DNA from: UMGS1663 sp046964515
Lineage (GTDB): Bacteria > Bacillota > Clostridia > TANB77 > CAG-508
DNA length: 64,000 nucleotides
Direction of reading: 5' to 3'
Assembly (NCBI GenBank): GCA_046964515.1
Contig: JBKUYM010000005.1
Span: 51,466-115,465, forward strand
The notes below the pieces were generated by a model. The model saw nothing but the letters and a program-made list of their open reading frames with translations, was not told the DNA's origin and searched no databases. A program made the position numbers and the translations under genes. Position 1 is the first letter of the stretch. The number at the start of each line of letters is the position of its first letter. Below, in pieces: positions 18,253 through 26,991 of this stretch.

Positions 18253-20316
18253 TTAATCCTCTTTTATAATATTCTTACTTCCAAAATAAGTTGCTAAGAA
18301 ATAAGCCCCATAGATAAGGATAATAAAAATAGCTGTTGCAATAATCGAAGAAATTAAATCTTGCTTTCCAAAGGTTGCTAAAATAATGTGCGCTACTTTT
18401 AATCCAAAAATAGAATGAATAATGGCTAATAGTAAAGGTATCATAAAGAATATACCGATTTGCTTAAATAAAGCTCTATTTATCATTTTTTCATCTGCAC
18501 CAATTTTCCTTAAAATACGAAATCTTTCTTGATTATCAGAAGTATCTGATAATTCTTTTAATGCTAAAATGGCAGCACTTGAAATTAAAAATACAATTCC
18601 TAAATATAATCCAATAAAAGTTGCTGTTGCGCCAATTCCCTTACTTGATTCGTATAAAGTAATTTTTGTCATAGCACTCATATCCTTAAAAGAACTTGTA
18701 TTAACGGTTTGATCTTCATCTCCTAAAGCTAATATTTTATTTTCTACTGCTTGTTTTTCTTCTTCCGTTACAGCATTATATTTGGCATGTAGGTAATCCA
18801 TAGCTCTCCAATCTTGGTTTACCGCTTCATCTGGTAGAATAACCATACCCGTTTCCATAGCCTGTGAAGAAATACAATTAAATCCTTCTATATGTTCTTT
18901 TACATTTGGATAATACGTTTTTCCATCTATTGTAATCGTATTATTGACTTTTAAAGCTCTATCTAATAAAGATATCATGTCTTCATAATTACCTACAATA
19001 GCATATTGATTTCCTTCTAATGTAATTAGTTCATTTCCAAATAATTTAGCAACTTTATTATAATCCGAAACACGCATAATTGGATATACACTAGTTATTC
19101 TCAATTGTGGAAATAATGTTTTTACCTCTGAAACCGTGTCTCCTAGTAAAGTACTTAAAGTTACTTGTTCTGTTGTATATTGTTTTACTTCGATATATTC
19201 ACTAAAATTAGTTTGGTAATCAAACTTTAATTCTTGTAAAACTTGTGTAATCGTTTTATTACGTTTTTGTTTTTCTTCTTCTGTATATCCTTTTTCATTT
19301 TCTGGTAAATGACCTGACTTTATAATCGTAATATCTACTGGTGTATATGTCGTTAATTGGTCTGTTAAACTATTATTTAAGGATATCGCTGATGAGAAAA
19401 TACAAATTGTTAAAAATAATAATATACAAATAATACTCATAGATATAGTTGTTGTATTAATCTTACTATCTATTTGTCTCATTACAAACATATTTAAGTC
19501 TTTCTCGTACCATTTTTTTCTGCCTTGCACTAATTTTAAAGCAAATCCAGAAAGAGAATAGAAGAATAAGAAAGTACCAACACAGCCTAAAATAATAGCT
19601 TTTAGTATACCTTGCATCTGTGTAGAATATATTTCCGTTAATGCTAAATGGTAAGCATAACCCAGTACAGCTATGGATACTAAAAATAAAATCACTGATA
19701 AAATAGAACTTCTAATTTTTACTTTTTCATTTTTCTTACTAGCTGTTAATAAATCTATTAATTTATATCTTGAAATGGCAAACATATTTAATACAATAAC
19801 CACTAAGTAAATAACAGCAAAATAAATAACGGTTTTTAGCATAGCTGCTTGAGAAAATATAAATTGATACTTGCTCATATCTGCTTCAAATAATTTAGCA
19901 ACTAAAGCAGACATTAATTGAGAAGCAAAGACACCTATTACTAATCCTACTGCTAATGAAAAAATACCTACTAATATGGTTTCTATCAATAGTATTTTAG
20001 AAATTTGCCCTTTTCCCATTCCTAAAGTCATATATAGTCCAAATTCTTTTTTTCTTCTTTTAATTAAGAAATTATTAGCATATACAATTAGAAATCCTAA
20101 CACTAATGAGACAAAAATAGAAACCATACCTAGCATTTGTATCATTAATTGCATAATTTGTCTTTTGGATTCTGACATTTCTATCATAGCTTGTTGTGCA
20201 TCCATAGAATTAAAAATATAAAATATAGCAACCCCTAGCACTAATGTAATAAAGTAAATAACATAATCTTTCATATTTTTTTTCATACTTCTTAAGGCTA
20301 ATTTAAATGACATCAT
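18253..20316 (-). CDS. BceB-like ABC transporter permease (FtsX family)
   Basis: The 687-residue protein has about ten membrane segments arranged as in BceB/VraG: an N-terminal helix, a four-helix FtsX unit, a large extracytoplasmic domain (about residues 310-530) and a final FtsX unit. Bce-type transporters remove cell-wall-targeting antimicrobials such as bacitracin and signal to a partner kinase. The gene overlaps the ATPase gene by 14 bases, and the kinase/regulator pair lies upstream. Confidence 0.9.
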   Translation of the reverse strand: MMSFKLALRSMKKNMKDYVIYFITLVLGVAIFYIFNSMDAQQAMIEMSESKRQIMQLMIQMLGMVSIFVSLVLGFLIVYANNFLIKRRKKEFGLYMTLGMGKGQISKILLIETILVGIFSLAVGLVIGVFASQLMSALVAKLFEADMSKYQFIFSQAAMLKTVIYFAVIYLVVIVLNMFAISRYKLIDLLTASKKNEKVKIRSSILSVILFLVSIAVLGYAYHLALTEIYSTQMQGILKAIILGCVGTFLFFYSLSGFALKLVQGRKKWYEKDLNMFVMRQIDSKINTTTISMSIICILLFLTICIFSSAISLNNSLTDQLTTYTPVDITIIKSGHLPENEKGYTEEEKQKRNKTITQVLQELKFDYQTNFSEYIEVKQYTTEQVTLSTLLGDTVSEVKTLFPQLRITSVYPIMRVSDYNKVAKLFGNELITLEGNQYAIVGNYEDMISLLDRALKVNNTITIDGKTYYPNVKEHIEGFNCISSQAMETGMVILPDEAVNQDWRAMDYLHAKYNAVTEEEKQAVENKILALGDEDQTVNTSSFKDMSAMTKITLYESSKGIGATATFIGLYLGIVFLISSAAILALKELSDTSDNQERFRILRKIGADEKMINRALFKQIGIFFMIPLLLAIIHSIFGLKVAHIILATFGKQDLISSIIATAIFIILIYGAYFLATYFGSKNIIKED

Positions 20317-21070
20317 TTAAATCACCTCCAAGAAGTGTTACTACATTAATAATTTCATCAAAAAATTCTTTTCTTGTTTTATTTCCCTTTCGAATCTCAT
20401 TAAAGATTTTTCCATCTTTTATAAATAGAATTCTTTTACAGTAACTTGCAGTAAAGGCATCATGTGTTACCATTAATATGGTTGCTTTATTTTCTAGATT
20501 TAATTTTTCCATACTTTCTAGTAACATTCTAGCTGCTTTTGAATCTAAAGCACCTGTTGGTTCATCTGCTAAAATCAATTTTGGATTGGTAATAATCGCT
20601 CTTGCAGCAGCAACTCTTTGTTTTTGCCCTCCTGAAATTTGATAGGGGTATTTTTTTAGAATATCCTCGATTTCTAATTTTTTGGCTACTTGTCCTATTT
20701 TCTCATGGATTTGCTTTGTATTTTCTCTTTGAATTGTTAAACTAAGTGCAATATTTTCATATGCAGTTAATGTATCTAGTAAATTGAAATCTTGAAAAAT
20801 AAACCCTAATTCTTCTCTTCTAAATTTATTTAAATGATTTCCTCTTAGCCTCGTAATGTCTTGTTTGTTAATCATAATATTTCCTGCTGTTACTCTATCA
20901 ATGGTAGAAATACAATTCAAAAGTGTTGTTTTTCCACTTCCTGACGCCCCCATAATCCCAACAAATTCTCCTTCTTCTACCTGAAAGCTAATATTGTCAA
21001 TCGCTTTTGTCAAATTTGACTTATTTCCATAGTATTTTTCTATATTTTTTACCTCTAAAACTTGACTCAT
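20303..21070 (-). CDS. BceA-like ABC transporter ATP-binding protein
   Basis: The 255-residue ATPase has Walker A 'GASGSGKTTLLN', the signature 'ISGGQKQRVAAARA' and Walker B 'LILADEPTGALD', closest in style to the MacB/BceA group. I chose the ATG at 21070 because GGAGGGAG lies about 8 bases upstream; an upstream in-frame start at 21130 has no RBS and adds 20 non-conserved residues. It is translationally coupled to the permease and powers it. Confidence 0.92.
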   Translation of the reverse strand: MSQVLEVKNIEKYYGNKSNLTKAIDNISFQVEEGEFVGIMGASGSGKTTLLNCISTIDRVTAGNIMINKQDITRLRGNHLNKFRREELGFIFQDFNLLDTLTAYENIALSLTIQRENTKQIHEKIGQVAKKLEIEDILKKYPYQISGGQKQRVAAARAIITNPKLILADEPTGALDSKAARMLLESMEKLNLENKATILMVTHDAFTASYCKRILFIKDGKIFNEIRKGNKTRKEFFDEIINVVTLLGGDLNDVI

Positions 21071-21176
21071 TTTTATTCTCCCTCCTTGTTTTATACTCTT
21101 ATTGTAATCTAAATTATTTTTCTTTGCCATCGATTTATCTTTCTTTTTTCTTACATTTTTGTAAGATTTCTCTTTT

Positions 21177-21206
21177 AAAAAAAGTAAGCATTTTATTTTG
21201 CTTACT
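21177..21206 (-). terminator. Terminator after the histidine kinase gene
   Basis: AGTAAGC and GCTTACT form a stem with an A/T loop and are followed by a T-run on the minus strand. The stem includes the last bases of the kinase gene. The transporter genes downstream therefore probably have their own promoter, as in classical Bce systems. Confidence 0.8.
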
Positions 21207-22215
21207 CTATCATATAACTATTCATAGGAAAGGTTATGCATACAATTGTTCCTACTCCTTCTGTAGCTTGTATTTGTATACCTAATCTTAATTTTTGACA
21301 AAGTTTTTTACACAAATATAGTCCTATACCTGTTGATTTTTTATTTGTCTGTCTACCATTGGTTCCTGTAAAACCTTTTTCAAACACGCGTGGTAATTCT
21401 TCTTCTTTAATTCCCACCCCATTGTCTTTTATATATAATTCTACTTTTTCTTTTTGTTTTATAGCCCATATTTCAATTTCTTTATTCTCTTTATTTAAAT
21501 AGCGTATACTATTTTGTATAATTTGATTTAGTATAAACATACACCATTTAGAATCTGTACGAACTTCTATATCTAAATCATGTAAATTAGCCTTGATTTT
21601 TTCTTGTATAAAGGCATTTTTATTTCTTTTAATGACGGTATTCACCACTTGTTTTAAGGACACTTTTTTAATACAATAATCCTTTTCTACTGTATTACTT
21701 CTAGCATAAAATAAAGCCTGCTCTACATAGTTATCTATTTTATCTAATTCTTCTTCTATACTTTTGGTTACTTCATTTCTATTATTCTCTACAATCATTT
21801 TTCCTGTAGCAATAGGTGTTTTTATTTCATGAATCCATGTCTCAATATATTCTTTGTATTCTTCTTGATTATATTTATAACTGTTAACATGTTCTATCAT
21901 CGATTTATGCGTTTGCTGTAAAATATCTTTTAGAATTTTTCCTTCTATAAAACTAGGTTCTTTTAATAATTCCGTAATTAAATATTTCTCTGGCAGTTCT
22001 TCTAATAGGTTTTGTATTTTTTTATAAAAGACTTTTCTTTGATAAAATTCTATGAATAAGCCAATTGTATATACAATACTTATACTACCTACAATATAAA
22101 TTAAAACCTGTACTGGTAAATTATAAGGTAATAGAAATATATAAATCGTTATCATAGTACTAATTAATAAGATAATCGTTATTATTTTATCCTTTATCCA
22201 TTCCATAAAATTCAT
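21202..22215 (-). CDS. BceS-like intramembrane-sensing histidine kinase
   Basis: The 337-residue kinase has two close membrane helices (about residues 11-30 and 35-53) with almost no external loop, the hallmark of intramembrane-sensing kinases. The phosphoacceptor His129 is in 'TWIHEIKTP', and the ATPase domain has N box, 'DNGVGI' and 'STGIGLYL'. It shares its start with the stop of the regulator gene and senses the state of the partner transporter. Confidence 0.93.
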   Translation of the reverse strand: MNFMEWIKDKIITIILLISTMITIYIFLLPYNLPVQVLIYIVGSISIVYTIGLFIEFYQRKVFYKKIQNLLEELPEKYLITELLKEPSFIEGKILKDILQQTHKSMIEHVNSYKYNQEEYKEYIETWIHEIKTPIATGKMIVENNRNEVTKSIEEELDKIDNYVEQALFYARSNTVEKDYCIKKVSLKQVVNTVIKRNKNAFIQEKIKANLHDLDIEVRTDSKWCMFILNQIIQNSIRYLNKENKEIEIWAIKQKEKVELYIKDNGVGIKEEELPRVFEKGFTGTNGRQTNKKSTGIGLYLCKKLCQKLRLGIQIQATEGVGTIVCITFPMNSYMIE

Positions 22216-22904
22216 TATTCTTCCTCTTTTTCTTCTTTTAAAAGATATCCTTGTCCCCTTCTAGTTTCAATCATTTCTTTTAAATTAATTTCTGCAAGTT
22301 TATTTTTTAATCTGGTAATATTAACGGTTAATGTATTATCATCGATAAAACTATCTGTGTCCCATAAATATTCCATCATTTCTTCTCTTGAAACAATTTC
22401 ACCTCTTTTTTGTAGTAGAAAATGCATGATTTTTAATTCATTTTTTGTTAACTCAATTTTCATCTGTGCTGTTTCTATTCTACTTTTAGATATATTTAGA
22501 ATAAAATCACCTGCATCTATACGGTTTGTATTATCCTTTGCTCTTCCTACACGTTTTAAAATAGCAGCTATTTTAGCCAATAAAATTTGAATATGAAATG
22601 GTTTTGTTACATAATCATCTGCCCCATAATTCATACTTAATAATTCATCTACTGTATTGTCTTTACTAGTTATCATAATGACTGGTACTTCTGAGGTTTT
22701 TCTTAATTGTTTTAATAGATATTCTCCATCTGTATTGGGTAATTGAATATCTAGTAAGACTAAATCTGGTTGTATTTGTATAATAGTTTCTACCACTTGT
22801 TTAAATTGTGTAATAACGTCTACTTGATAACCATTATGACTCAAAAAAGCTTCTAATTCTTTTCTTAATTTTTCATCATCTTCTACAATGACTATTTTTT
22901 GCAT
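22215..22904 (-). CDS. BceR-like response regulator (OmpR family)
   Basis: The 229-residue protein has a receiver domain with acidic residues near 9-10, phosphoacceptor Asp52 in 'LVLLDIQLP', the conserved Lys and a winged-helix DNA-binding domain ending in 'ETRRGQGYLL'. I chose the ATG at 22904 after GGAGGAAG; a longer reading to 22940 lacks support. It would activate the adjacent transporter genes. Confidence 0.93.
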   Translation of the reverse strand: MQKIVIVEDDEKLRKELEAFLSHNGYQVDVITQFKQVVETIIQIQPDLVLLDIQLPNTDGEYLLKQLRKTSEVPVIMITSKDNTVDELLSMNYGADDYVTKPFHIQILLAKIAAILKRVGRAKDNTNRIDAGDFILNISKSRIETAQMKIELTKNELKIMHFLLQKRGEIVSREEMMEYLWDTDSFIDDNTLTVNITRLKNKLAEINLKEMIETRRGQGYLLKEEKEEE

Positions 22905-22982
22905 AAAACTTCCTCCTTCTGCTTTTCTAGTATCAAACAATTATATTTAGAGTATACACTGTTTTTCTATTTGTGTCAAAAT

Positions 22983-23025
22983 AAAAAAAGAAACAGAAAT
23001 CATCATTTTTTCTGTCTCTTTTTTA
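22983..23025. terminator. Terminator after the FGE-like surface protein gene
   Basis: A-rich and T-rich arms containing 'AACAGAAA' and 'TTTCTGTC' form a stem of about 13 bp with one mismatch, with A- and T-runs at both ends. Confidence 0.75.
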
Positions 23026-23049
23026 TTAAACAAATTCAGCCCGTCCCCA

Positions 23050-24222
23050 TTAGTTTATATAAAAACTAATTCTAAATCCTATGGTGTTGTTAGCTGTTGC
23101 TGCATTATAGGCATATCTAGTAGCTGCTAATTGTCCTATGGTTACCATATAAGATCCGCCTCTTACGACTCTTACATTGGTTCCTGCTGTTTCTTGTGTC
23201 CATTCATATACATTGCCTGCTACATCATATATATTTTTTGCTTTTGTATTTTCGCTATTACCAGTTAATATTAATCTTGCTTCTCCTTGTTGCTTTATAT
23301 AGGTATTTCCTTGTATATCTTTGTATTCCAATGTAGCATTTGGATAATTTCCCCATGTTAGGCTATCGTTTACATTATAGGTATTACTTGCTAAAAACCT
23401 TAACATGGAATCCCATTGTACACCATACATAACCGATGTGGTTATTTCTTCATATTGATTTGTTTTTCCAAATTTAATAGCTAATTCTTTTGCTCCTGTA
23501 ATTTCACGTTTATTAATCGTTGTTTGTTCAAATGGCACATAGTCATATACTTGTAATCCTTTTCTTATGGCAATATTATCTGAATTTTTCACTTCTGTTC
23601 TAGCATTTTGTGCTTCCGCATCGCCTACTTCAAATCTTCCCACATAGAAGCCACCATATTTTCTGACTTTTTGATACATTTGCTTATATTCAGCTTTTTC
23701 ACTTTCTATTGGCTCTATATAAGTTTTATCTAGTGTCTCCTTTGGTACATTTTTTTGCCAATCAGTTGTATGAAATAAATCCATATTTTCTACTGGTATC
23801 CATACAAATTGGTTTTGTTTTTCATCTTCTATGACTAATCCATTTAAATAGCTATTTTGTTCTCCCCATTTTGCTGTTTTATCAATCGTTTCATCTTGTT
23901 CTTGATTAACTGCTTTAAATCCTTTTGGAATTACAGGATTATAATAGCATGGAGTCTTTCCATCTATGGTGGAATTTTCACTTGCAATGGTATTTATATC
24001 TATTTGTGGTAATGGGTCTTTAGCAATTTCTATTGTTTCTTCCTGTATTGGCTGTTCTTGTTCATTTTCTACCACCTTATTTTCCTCTACTGGTTGATTT
24101 GTTTCCTCTTTCTTTTTTCCTGTTACTAAGACAATACTAATGATGATAATGGCAATTACCACAATTGCAATGATGGCTATTAGCCCAATCCTAGTAATTT
24201 GTATCTTTTTGTTTTCTTCCAT
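23050..24222 (-). CDS. Membrane-anchored protein with FGE-sulfatase-like (SUMF1) domain
   Basis: The 390-residue protein has an N-terminal membrane helix (about residues 14-33), a Glu-rich linker, and an FGE-like domain with 'NQFVWIPVE', 'GGFYVGRFEVG', 'DVAGNVYEWTQ', 'VVRGGSY' and a C-terminal 'NTIGFRI'. The codons of its R-G-G...G-F-R segment have mixed third bases, unlike the variable-region-like segment of the protein at 1401-3119. I see no clear catalytic Cys pair, so it may be a binding module. Confidence 0.8.
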   Translation of the reverse strand: MEENKKIQITRIGLIAIIAIVVIAIIIISIVLVTGKKKEETNQPVEENKVVENEQEQPIQEETIEIAKDPLPQIDINTIASENSTIDGKTPCYYNPVIPKGFKAVNQEQDETIDKTAKWGEQNSYLNGLVIEDEKQNQFVWIPVENMDLFHTTDWQKNVPKETLDKTYIEPIESEKAEYKQMYQKVRKYGGFYVGRFEVGDAEAQNARTEVKNSDNIAIRKGLQVYDYVPFEQTTINKREITGAKELAIKFGKTNQYEEITTSVMYGVQWDSMLRFLASNTYNVNDSLTWGNYPNATLEYKDIQGNTYIKQQGEARLILTGNSENTKAKNIYDVAGNVYEWTQETAGTNVRVVRGGSYMVTIGQLAATRYAYNAATANNTIGFRISFYIN

Positions 24223-24315
24223 TTTGTTTTCTTCCTTTCTCCTTAGTTTATTTTATTATATCGTATGCCTCCTTTTTTTTCAATCACAATATTCATAATT
24301 TTTTAAGAAAATAGT

Positions 24316-24345
24316 TTGTCTTTTTTCATAAGGATGTTGTATAAT
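24316..24345 (+). promoter_or_regulatory. Sigma-A-type promoter for the transglycosylase gene
   Basis: TTGTCT (24316-24321) and TATAAT (24340-24345) are separated by 18 bases, 26 bases before the start codon at 24372. Confidence 0.7.
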
Positions 24346-24371
24346 ACAAAATAAGTAAGGAGGAACTATAT

Positions 24372-25064
24372 ATGAAATATGTAAAAAGAGTGCTCCTTCT
24401 TTTATTGGCGGTTTTACTGATTGCTTCTACAGTCATTATCATGAATGGTCATAAATTATATAAATCCGCTATAGAGGAAATGAGTTTAGAAGATAAGATA
24501 GAAAAGATACAAAGTGATCCGAATTATACCCCCAAGGAATACATTCCTGCTATTTATAAAAATGCTGTTATTGCGGTAGAAGATCACCGTTATAAAGAAC
24601 ATGGTGCTATTGATATTATTTCTATTGGTAGAGCTATTTGGTCTAATATTCGTGCAGGCGAATTGAATGAAGGTGGTAGTACTATTACACAACAAGTTGC
24701 TAAAAACCTTTACTTTATTACAGAAGATGATTTTCTCTCTAGAAAAATTGCTGAAATTTTTGTAGCTATGGATTTAGAAAAACAATATTCTAAAGAGGAT
24801 ATCTTAGAATTCTATATGAATACTATTTATTTTGGTGAAGGCTATTATGGTATAAAAGAAGCTGCTAATGGTTACTATCATAAAGAACCAAAAGATTTAA
24901 GTTTATATGAAGCAACTATGCTTGCTGGTGTCCCTAACGCTCCTTCTGTATATGCTCCAACCATTAATCCTGATTTAGCTAAAAGTCGACAAGGAAAAGT
25001 GATTCGTTCTATGGTGAAATATGGTTATCTTTCCCAAGAGGAAGCAGATAAAGTTATAAAATAA
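24372..25064 (+). CDS. Monofunctional peptidoglycan transglycosylase (GT51), paralogue
   Basis: The 230-residue protein has the same layout as the one at 17489-18190: membrane anchor, 'AVIAVEDHRYKEH' with catalytic Glu70, 'EGGSTITQQVAKN' and 'YYHKEP'. The two are close paralogues. It has its own promoter and terminator and an AGGAGG RBS. It polymerises glycan chains on the outer face of the membrane. Confidence 0.93.
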   Translation: MKYVKRVLLLLLAVLLIASTVIIMNGHKLYKSAIEEMSLEDKIEKIQSDPNYTPKEYIPAIYKNAVIAVEDHRYKEHGAIDIISIGRAIWSNIRAGELNEGGSTITQQVAKNLYFITEDDFLSRKIAEIFVAMDLEKQYSKEDILEFYMNTIYFGEGYYGIKEAANGYYHKEPKDLSLYEATMLAGVPNAPSVYAPTINPDLAKSRQGKVIRSMVKYGYLSQEEADKVIK

Positions 25065-25075
25065 TGATTTCAGAT

Positions 25076-25115
25076 AAAAAAATTCTTACTAGATAGTTTA
25101 GTAAGAATTTTTTTA
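25076..25115 (+). terminator. Terminator after the transglycosylase gene
   Basis: 'TTCTTACTA' and 'TAGTAAGAA' form a stem preceded by A-run and followed by a T-run. Confidence 0.85.
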
Positions 25116-25137
25116 TGACTATTTTTATCTTTTTCTC

Positions 25138-25166
25138 TTGACATTTTTCAAAATATTTTGTATAAT
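25138..25166 (+). promoter_or_regulatory. Consensus sigma-A promoter of the tRNA operon
   Basis: A perfect TTGACA (25138-25143), a 17-base spacer and a perfect TATAAT (25161-25166) lie 20 bases upstream of the first tRNA. Confidence 0.9.
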
Positions 25167-25185
25167 AAAAATCGCGTTAGGATTT

Positions 25186-25262
25186 GCTCCCTTAGCTCAG
25201 TTGGTCAGAGCAACCGGCTCATAACCGGTGGGTCCAAGGTTCAAATCCTTGAGGGAGCACCA
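25186..25262 (+). tRNA. tRNA-Met (CAT)
   Basis: The cloverleaf has acceptor arm GCTCCCT/AGGGAGC, the D-arm 'AGCTCAGTTGGTCAGAGC', anticodon loop CTCATAA, T-arm 'AAGGTTCAAATCCTT' and encoded CCA. CAT is read as elongator Met. A tRNA-Ile with modified CAT is the alternative and cannot be excluded without the other tRNAs of the genome. Confidence 0.85.
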
Positions 25263-25312
25263 TTCTTTATTATAATGGTTTTCCACTAACGTTATATTTT
25301 AATTTTATATAT

Positions 25313-25623
25313 GGGTAGGTGGCCGAGTGGCTAAAGGCGGCAGACTGTGATCTTTAGTTGATTCAAAACTTAAATTTGCAGCTCATACAAGTGATTGTAT
25401 GATGAAAACCGGGCTAATTCGGGGAATTCTAAGGATAAATTTTTTATCTATGACAATCCCGAGCTAGAAAATTTATTTTCGAGTGTAGAGACTTTATACC
25501 TGGTATCTTGAAAAAGATAAAGAGAAAGTCCAGACTACAAACATTTTATGGTAGTGAAAACTATAGTAGTAAGAAATCTGTTCTCATACGAGTACGATGG
25601 TTCGAATCCATCCCTGCCCACCA
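25313..25623 (+). tRNA. tRNA-Tyr (GTA) interrupted by a group I intron
   Basis: The 5' exon (25313-25348) and 3' exon (25574-25623) join to give a class II tRNA. The acceptor pairs GGGTAGG with CCTGCCC (one G-T pair). The anticodon stem-loop is GCAGA-CTGTAAA-TCTGT with anticodon GTA, followed by a long variable arm, 'GGTTCGAATCC' T-loop and encoded CCA. The 225-base intron lies between the second and third anticodon bases. It follows the tRNA-Met and has the same promoter. Confidence 0.88.
25349..25573 (+). mobile_element. Group I self-splicing intron in the tRNA-Tyr anticodon loop
   Basis: The 5' exon ends in T and the intron ends in G, as in group I introns. Core elements appear in order: a P-like 'AATTCGGGGAATTC', a Q-like 'AATCCCGAGCTAGA', an R-like 'GTAGAGACTTTATACC' and an S-like 'AGAAAGTCCAGACT'. 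At 225 bases it is a minimal intron with no internal ORF. The P1 pairing with the exon was not resolved by hand. Its presence is needed for the downstream exon to complete the tRNA. Confidence 0.82.
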
Positions 25624-25660
25624 AAAATATCGTAAAATGCATTTTACGATATTTTTATTT
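25624..25660 (+). terminator. Terminator of the tRNA operon
   Basis: A long perfect palindrome (25624-25656, centre TGCA) with a T-run follows the tRNA-Tyr CCA end directly. Confidence 0.9.
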
Positions 25661-25729
25661 TCTTAATTTTTTTATTCTTTATTTTCTCTTTCCAAAACTA
25701 ATAAATTACATTTAAAGGATGTGAAATTC

Positions 25730-26144
25730 ATGTATTTTCATACCAACAAGCAAAAAGGAAATACTAGTCTTGCTATTGCCATTGCTTATTATGTATCCAA
25801 TGGTTATACAATCTCTATTCCATTAAATGATACGCAGGATTATGACTTAATTATCGATAAAGCTAATCATTTGAAAAAAGTTCAAGTCAAATCTACATCT
25901 TGTAAAACAAAATACGGTACTTATCAAGTTTCTTTAAAAAGTTGTGGCGGTAGCAATCGGAAAGACTTATAAAACATTAATAGATACGAACATTGATGAA
26001 GTCTTTATCTTAAATGAACTTTTAGAAATTTATATTATCCCCTTTTCTATTATAAAAAATAAGTGCTCTTTAAATCTGTGTAATAGATATGAAGAATATA
26101 AAATTTTTCCAAAAAACCAAAAAAATTTTCCATATTTTAGATAA
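25730..26144 (+). CDS. PD-(D/E)XK endonuclease-like protein (homing endonuclease family), read through a CGGA +1 frameshift
   Basis: The first 76 residues have 'KQKGNTSLAIAIAYYVSNGYTISIPL', then 'DYDLIID' and 'VQVKSTS', the Asp and Q-x-K pattern of small PD-(D/E)XK nucleases related to I-Ssp6803I-type intron endonucleases. The frame then has AAT CGG AAA and stops four codons later. Skipping the C gives N-G-K-T-Y and continues with 'TNIDEVFILNE' and 'EIYIIPFSII', the usual C-terminal strands of the family, total 137 residues. ATG at 25730 follows AAAGGAT; GTG at 25721 is too close. It stands 70 bases downstream of the intron-bearing tRNA-Tyr. Confidence 0.78.
25958..25961 (+). other. CGGA +1 recoding site in the endonuclease gene
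   Basis: Codons are AGC AAT CGG AAA GAC TTA TAA in the incoming frame. Reading AAT C-GGA AAG ACT gives Asn-Gly-Lys-Thr and restores 60 further codons of the nuclease family. This is the only plus-strand case in the window. Confidence 0.82.
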
Positions 26145-26156
26145 TTTTTTTGGTTT
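26111..26156 (+). terminator. Terminator after the endonuclease gene
   Basis: The stem arms 'AACCAAAAAAATT' and 'AATTTTTTTGGTT' enclose the end of the CDS and lead into a T-rich stretch. Confidence 0.65.
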
Positions 26157-26277
26157 GATTAGTATTATTTAAATCAAATGTTTCTATTGAAATTTTTCAC
26201 AAAATATTCTAATGATTTCTAATAATATATTTTCTTTAAAATTAAAAAATTTAATCCGACTGCACAACTATTTCTGT

Positions 26278-26940
26278 TTAATAATCTAAATAATAATTTT
26301 TTATTTTATCTATTGTACCATCTGCTGAAATTTTTTTCCATTCTTCTTTATATATATTTTTTGTATATTCCTTATTTAAGTAATCTTTTTCAAATTTATC
26401 TCTTTTTTTAACTAAAATTGGATTATTGGTCCAAAGATTAAAATGTCCAAATCCTTCTATTCTTTTTGTCATATATGAATAACATCTTTCAAAATGTTCT
26501 TCAAAAGTAGTTAAATCGGGATAATTTTTTATTGAAGTAGCTAATTGTCTTTTAGCTAATATTTCAATATCAAAATCTCGATCTGAATCTGAAAGAATTT
26601 TCCCATACATATTTCTTGGAGTCTCTTTTCTAGAACCTCTATGGTCTTCAATTGCTTCTTTCATTTCTTCAATTTCAGCATCAGAAAAATACTTTTTCAT
26701 TTGTTGGTCTTTCACAAAAATTTCCCCTGATTCTTTTTCATGATTATCTCTATTAGAATAAAGTCCAACATCATGGTATGCAGCAATTGTGTATGCTTTA
26801 TTTATATCTAAATTATAGTAATTTGCTAACATTAAGCAGTTGTTAATTACATTATTCACATGTAACATCCCATGTGAATAATATCTACGATACATTGGAA
26901 ATATATTTTTTTCTATATATTGTTTTAACTCTTGGTTCAT
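26278..26940 (-). CDS. HD-domain phosphohydrolase family protein
   Basis: The 220-residue protein has His residues in 'SHGMLHVNNVI', the HD pair in 'AAYHDVGLYS', 'EDHRG' and Asp in 'LSDSDRDFD', a complete metal-binding HD pattern. Its type resembles small metal-dependent HD hydrolases acting on nucleotides. The substrate is unknown. The ORF is full length with conserved start. Confidence 0.75.
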   Translation of the reverse strand: MNQELKQYIEKNIFPMYRRYYSHGMLHVNNVINNCLMLANYYNLDINKAYTIAAYHDVGLYSNRDNHEKESGEIFVKDQQMKKYFSDAEIEEMKEAIEDHRGSRKETPRNMYGKILSDSDRDFDIEILAKRQLATSIKNYPDLTTFEEHFERCYSYMTKRIEGFGHFNLWTNNPILVKKRDKFEKDYLNKEYTKNIYKEEWKKISADGTIDKIKNYYLDY

Positions 26941-26991
26941 ATAATAATCTCCGTTTCATAATACTATAAAATATTCTAACATATTTTATAG

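Noticed and set aside
23050..24222. Second DGR target
   Set aside because: The R-G-G...G-F-R segment has ordinary mixed third codon bases (ATG, GTA, ATA, GGA, CAA, TTA), without the NNY signature.
25313..25623. tRNA-His (GTG) from the first exon read directly into the intron
   Set aside because: The anticodon stem cannot close with that reading; only removal of 225 bases gives a full class II tRNA-Tyr.
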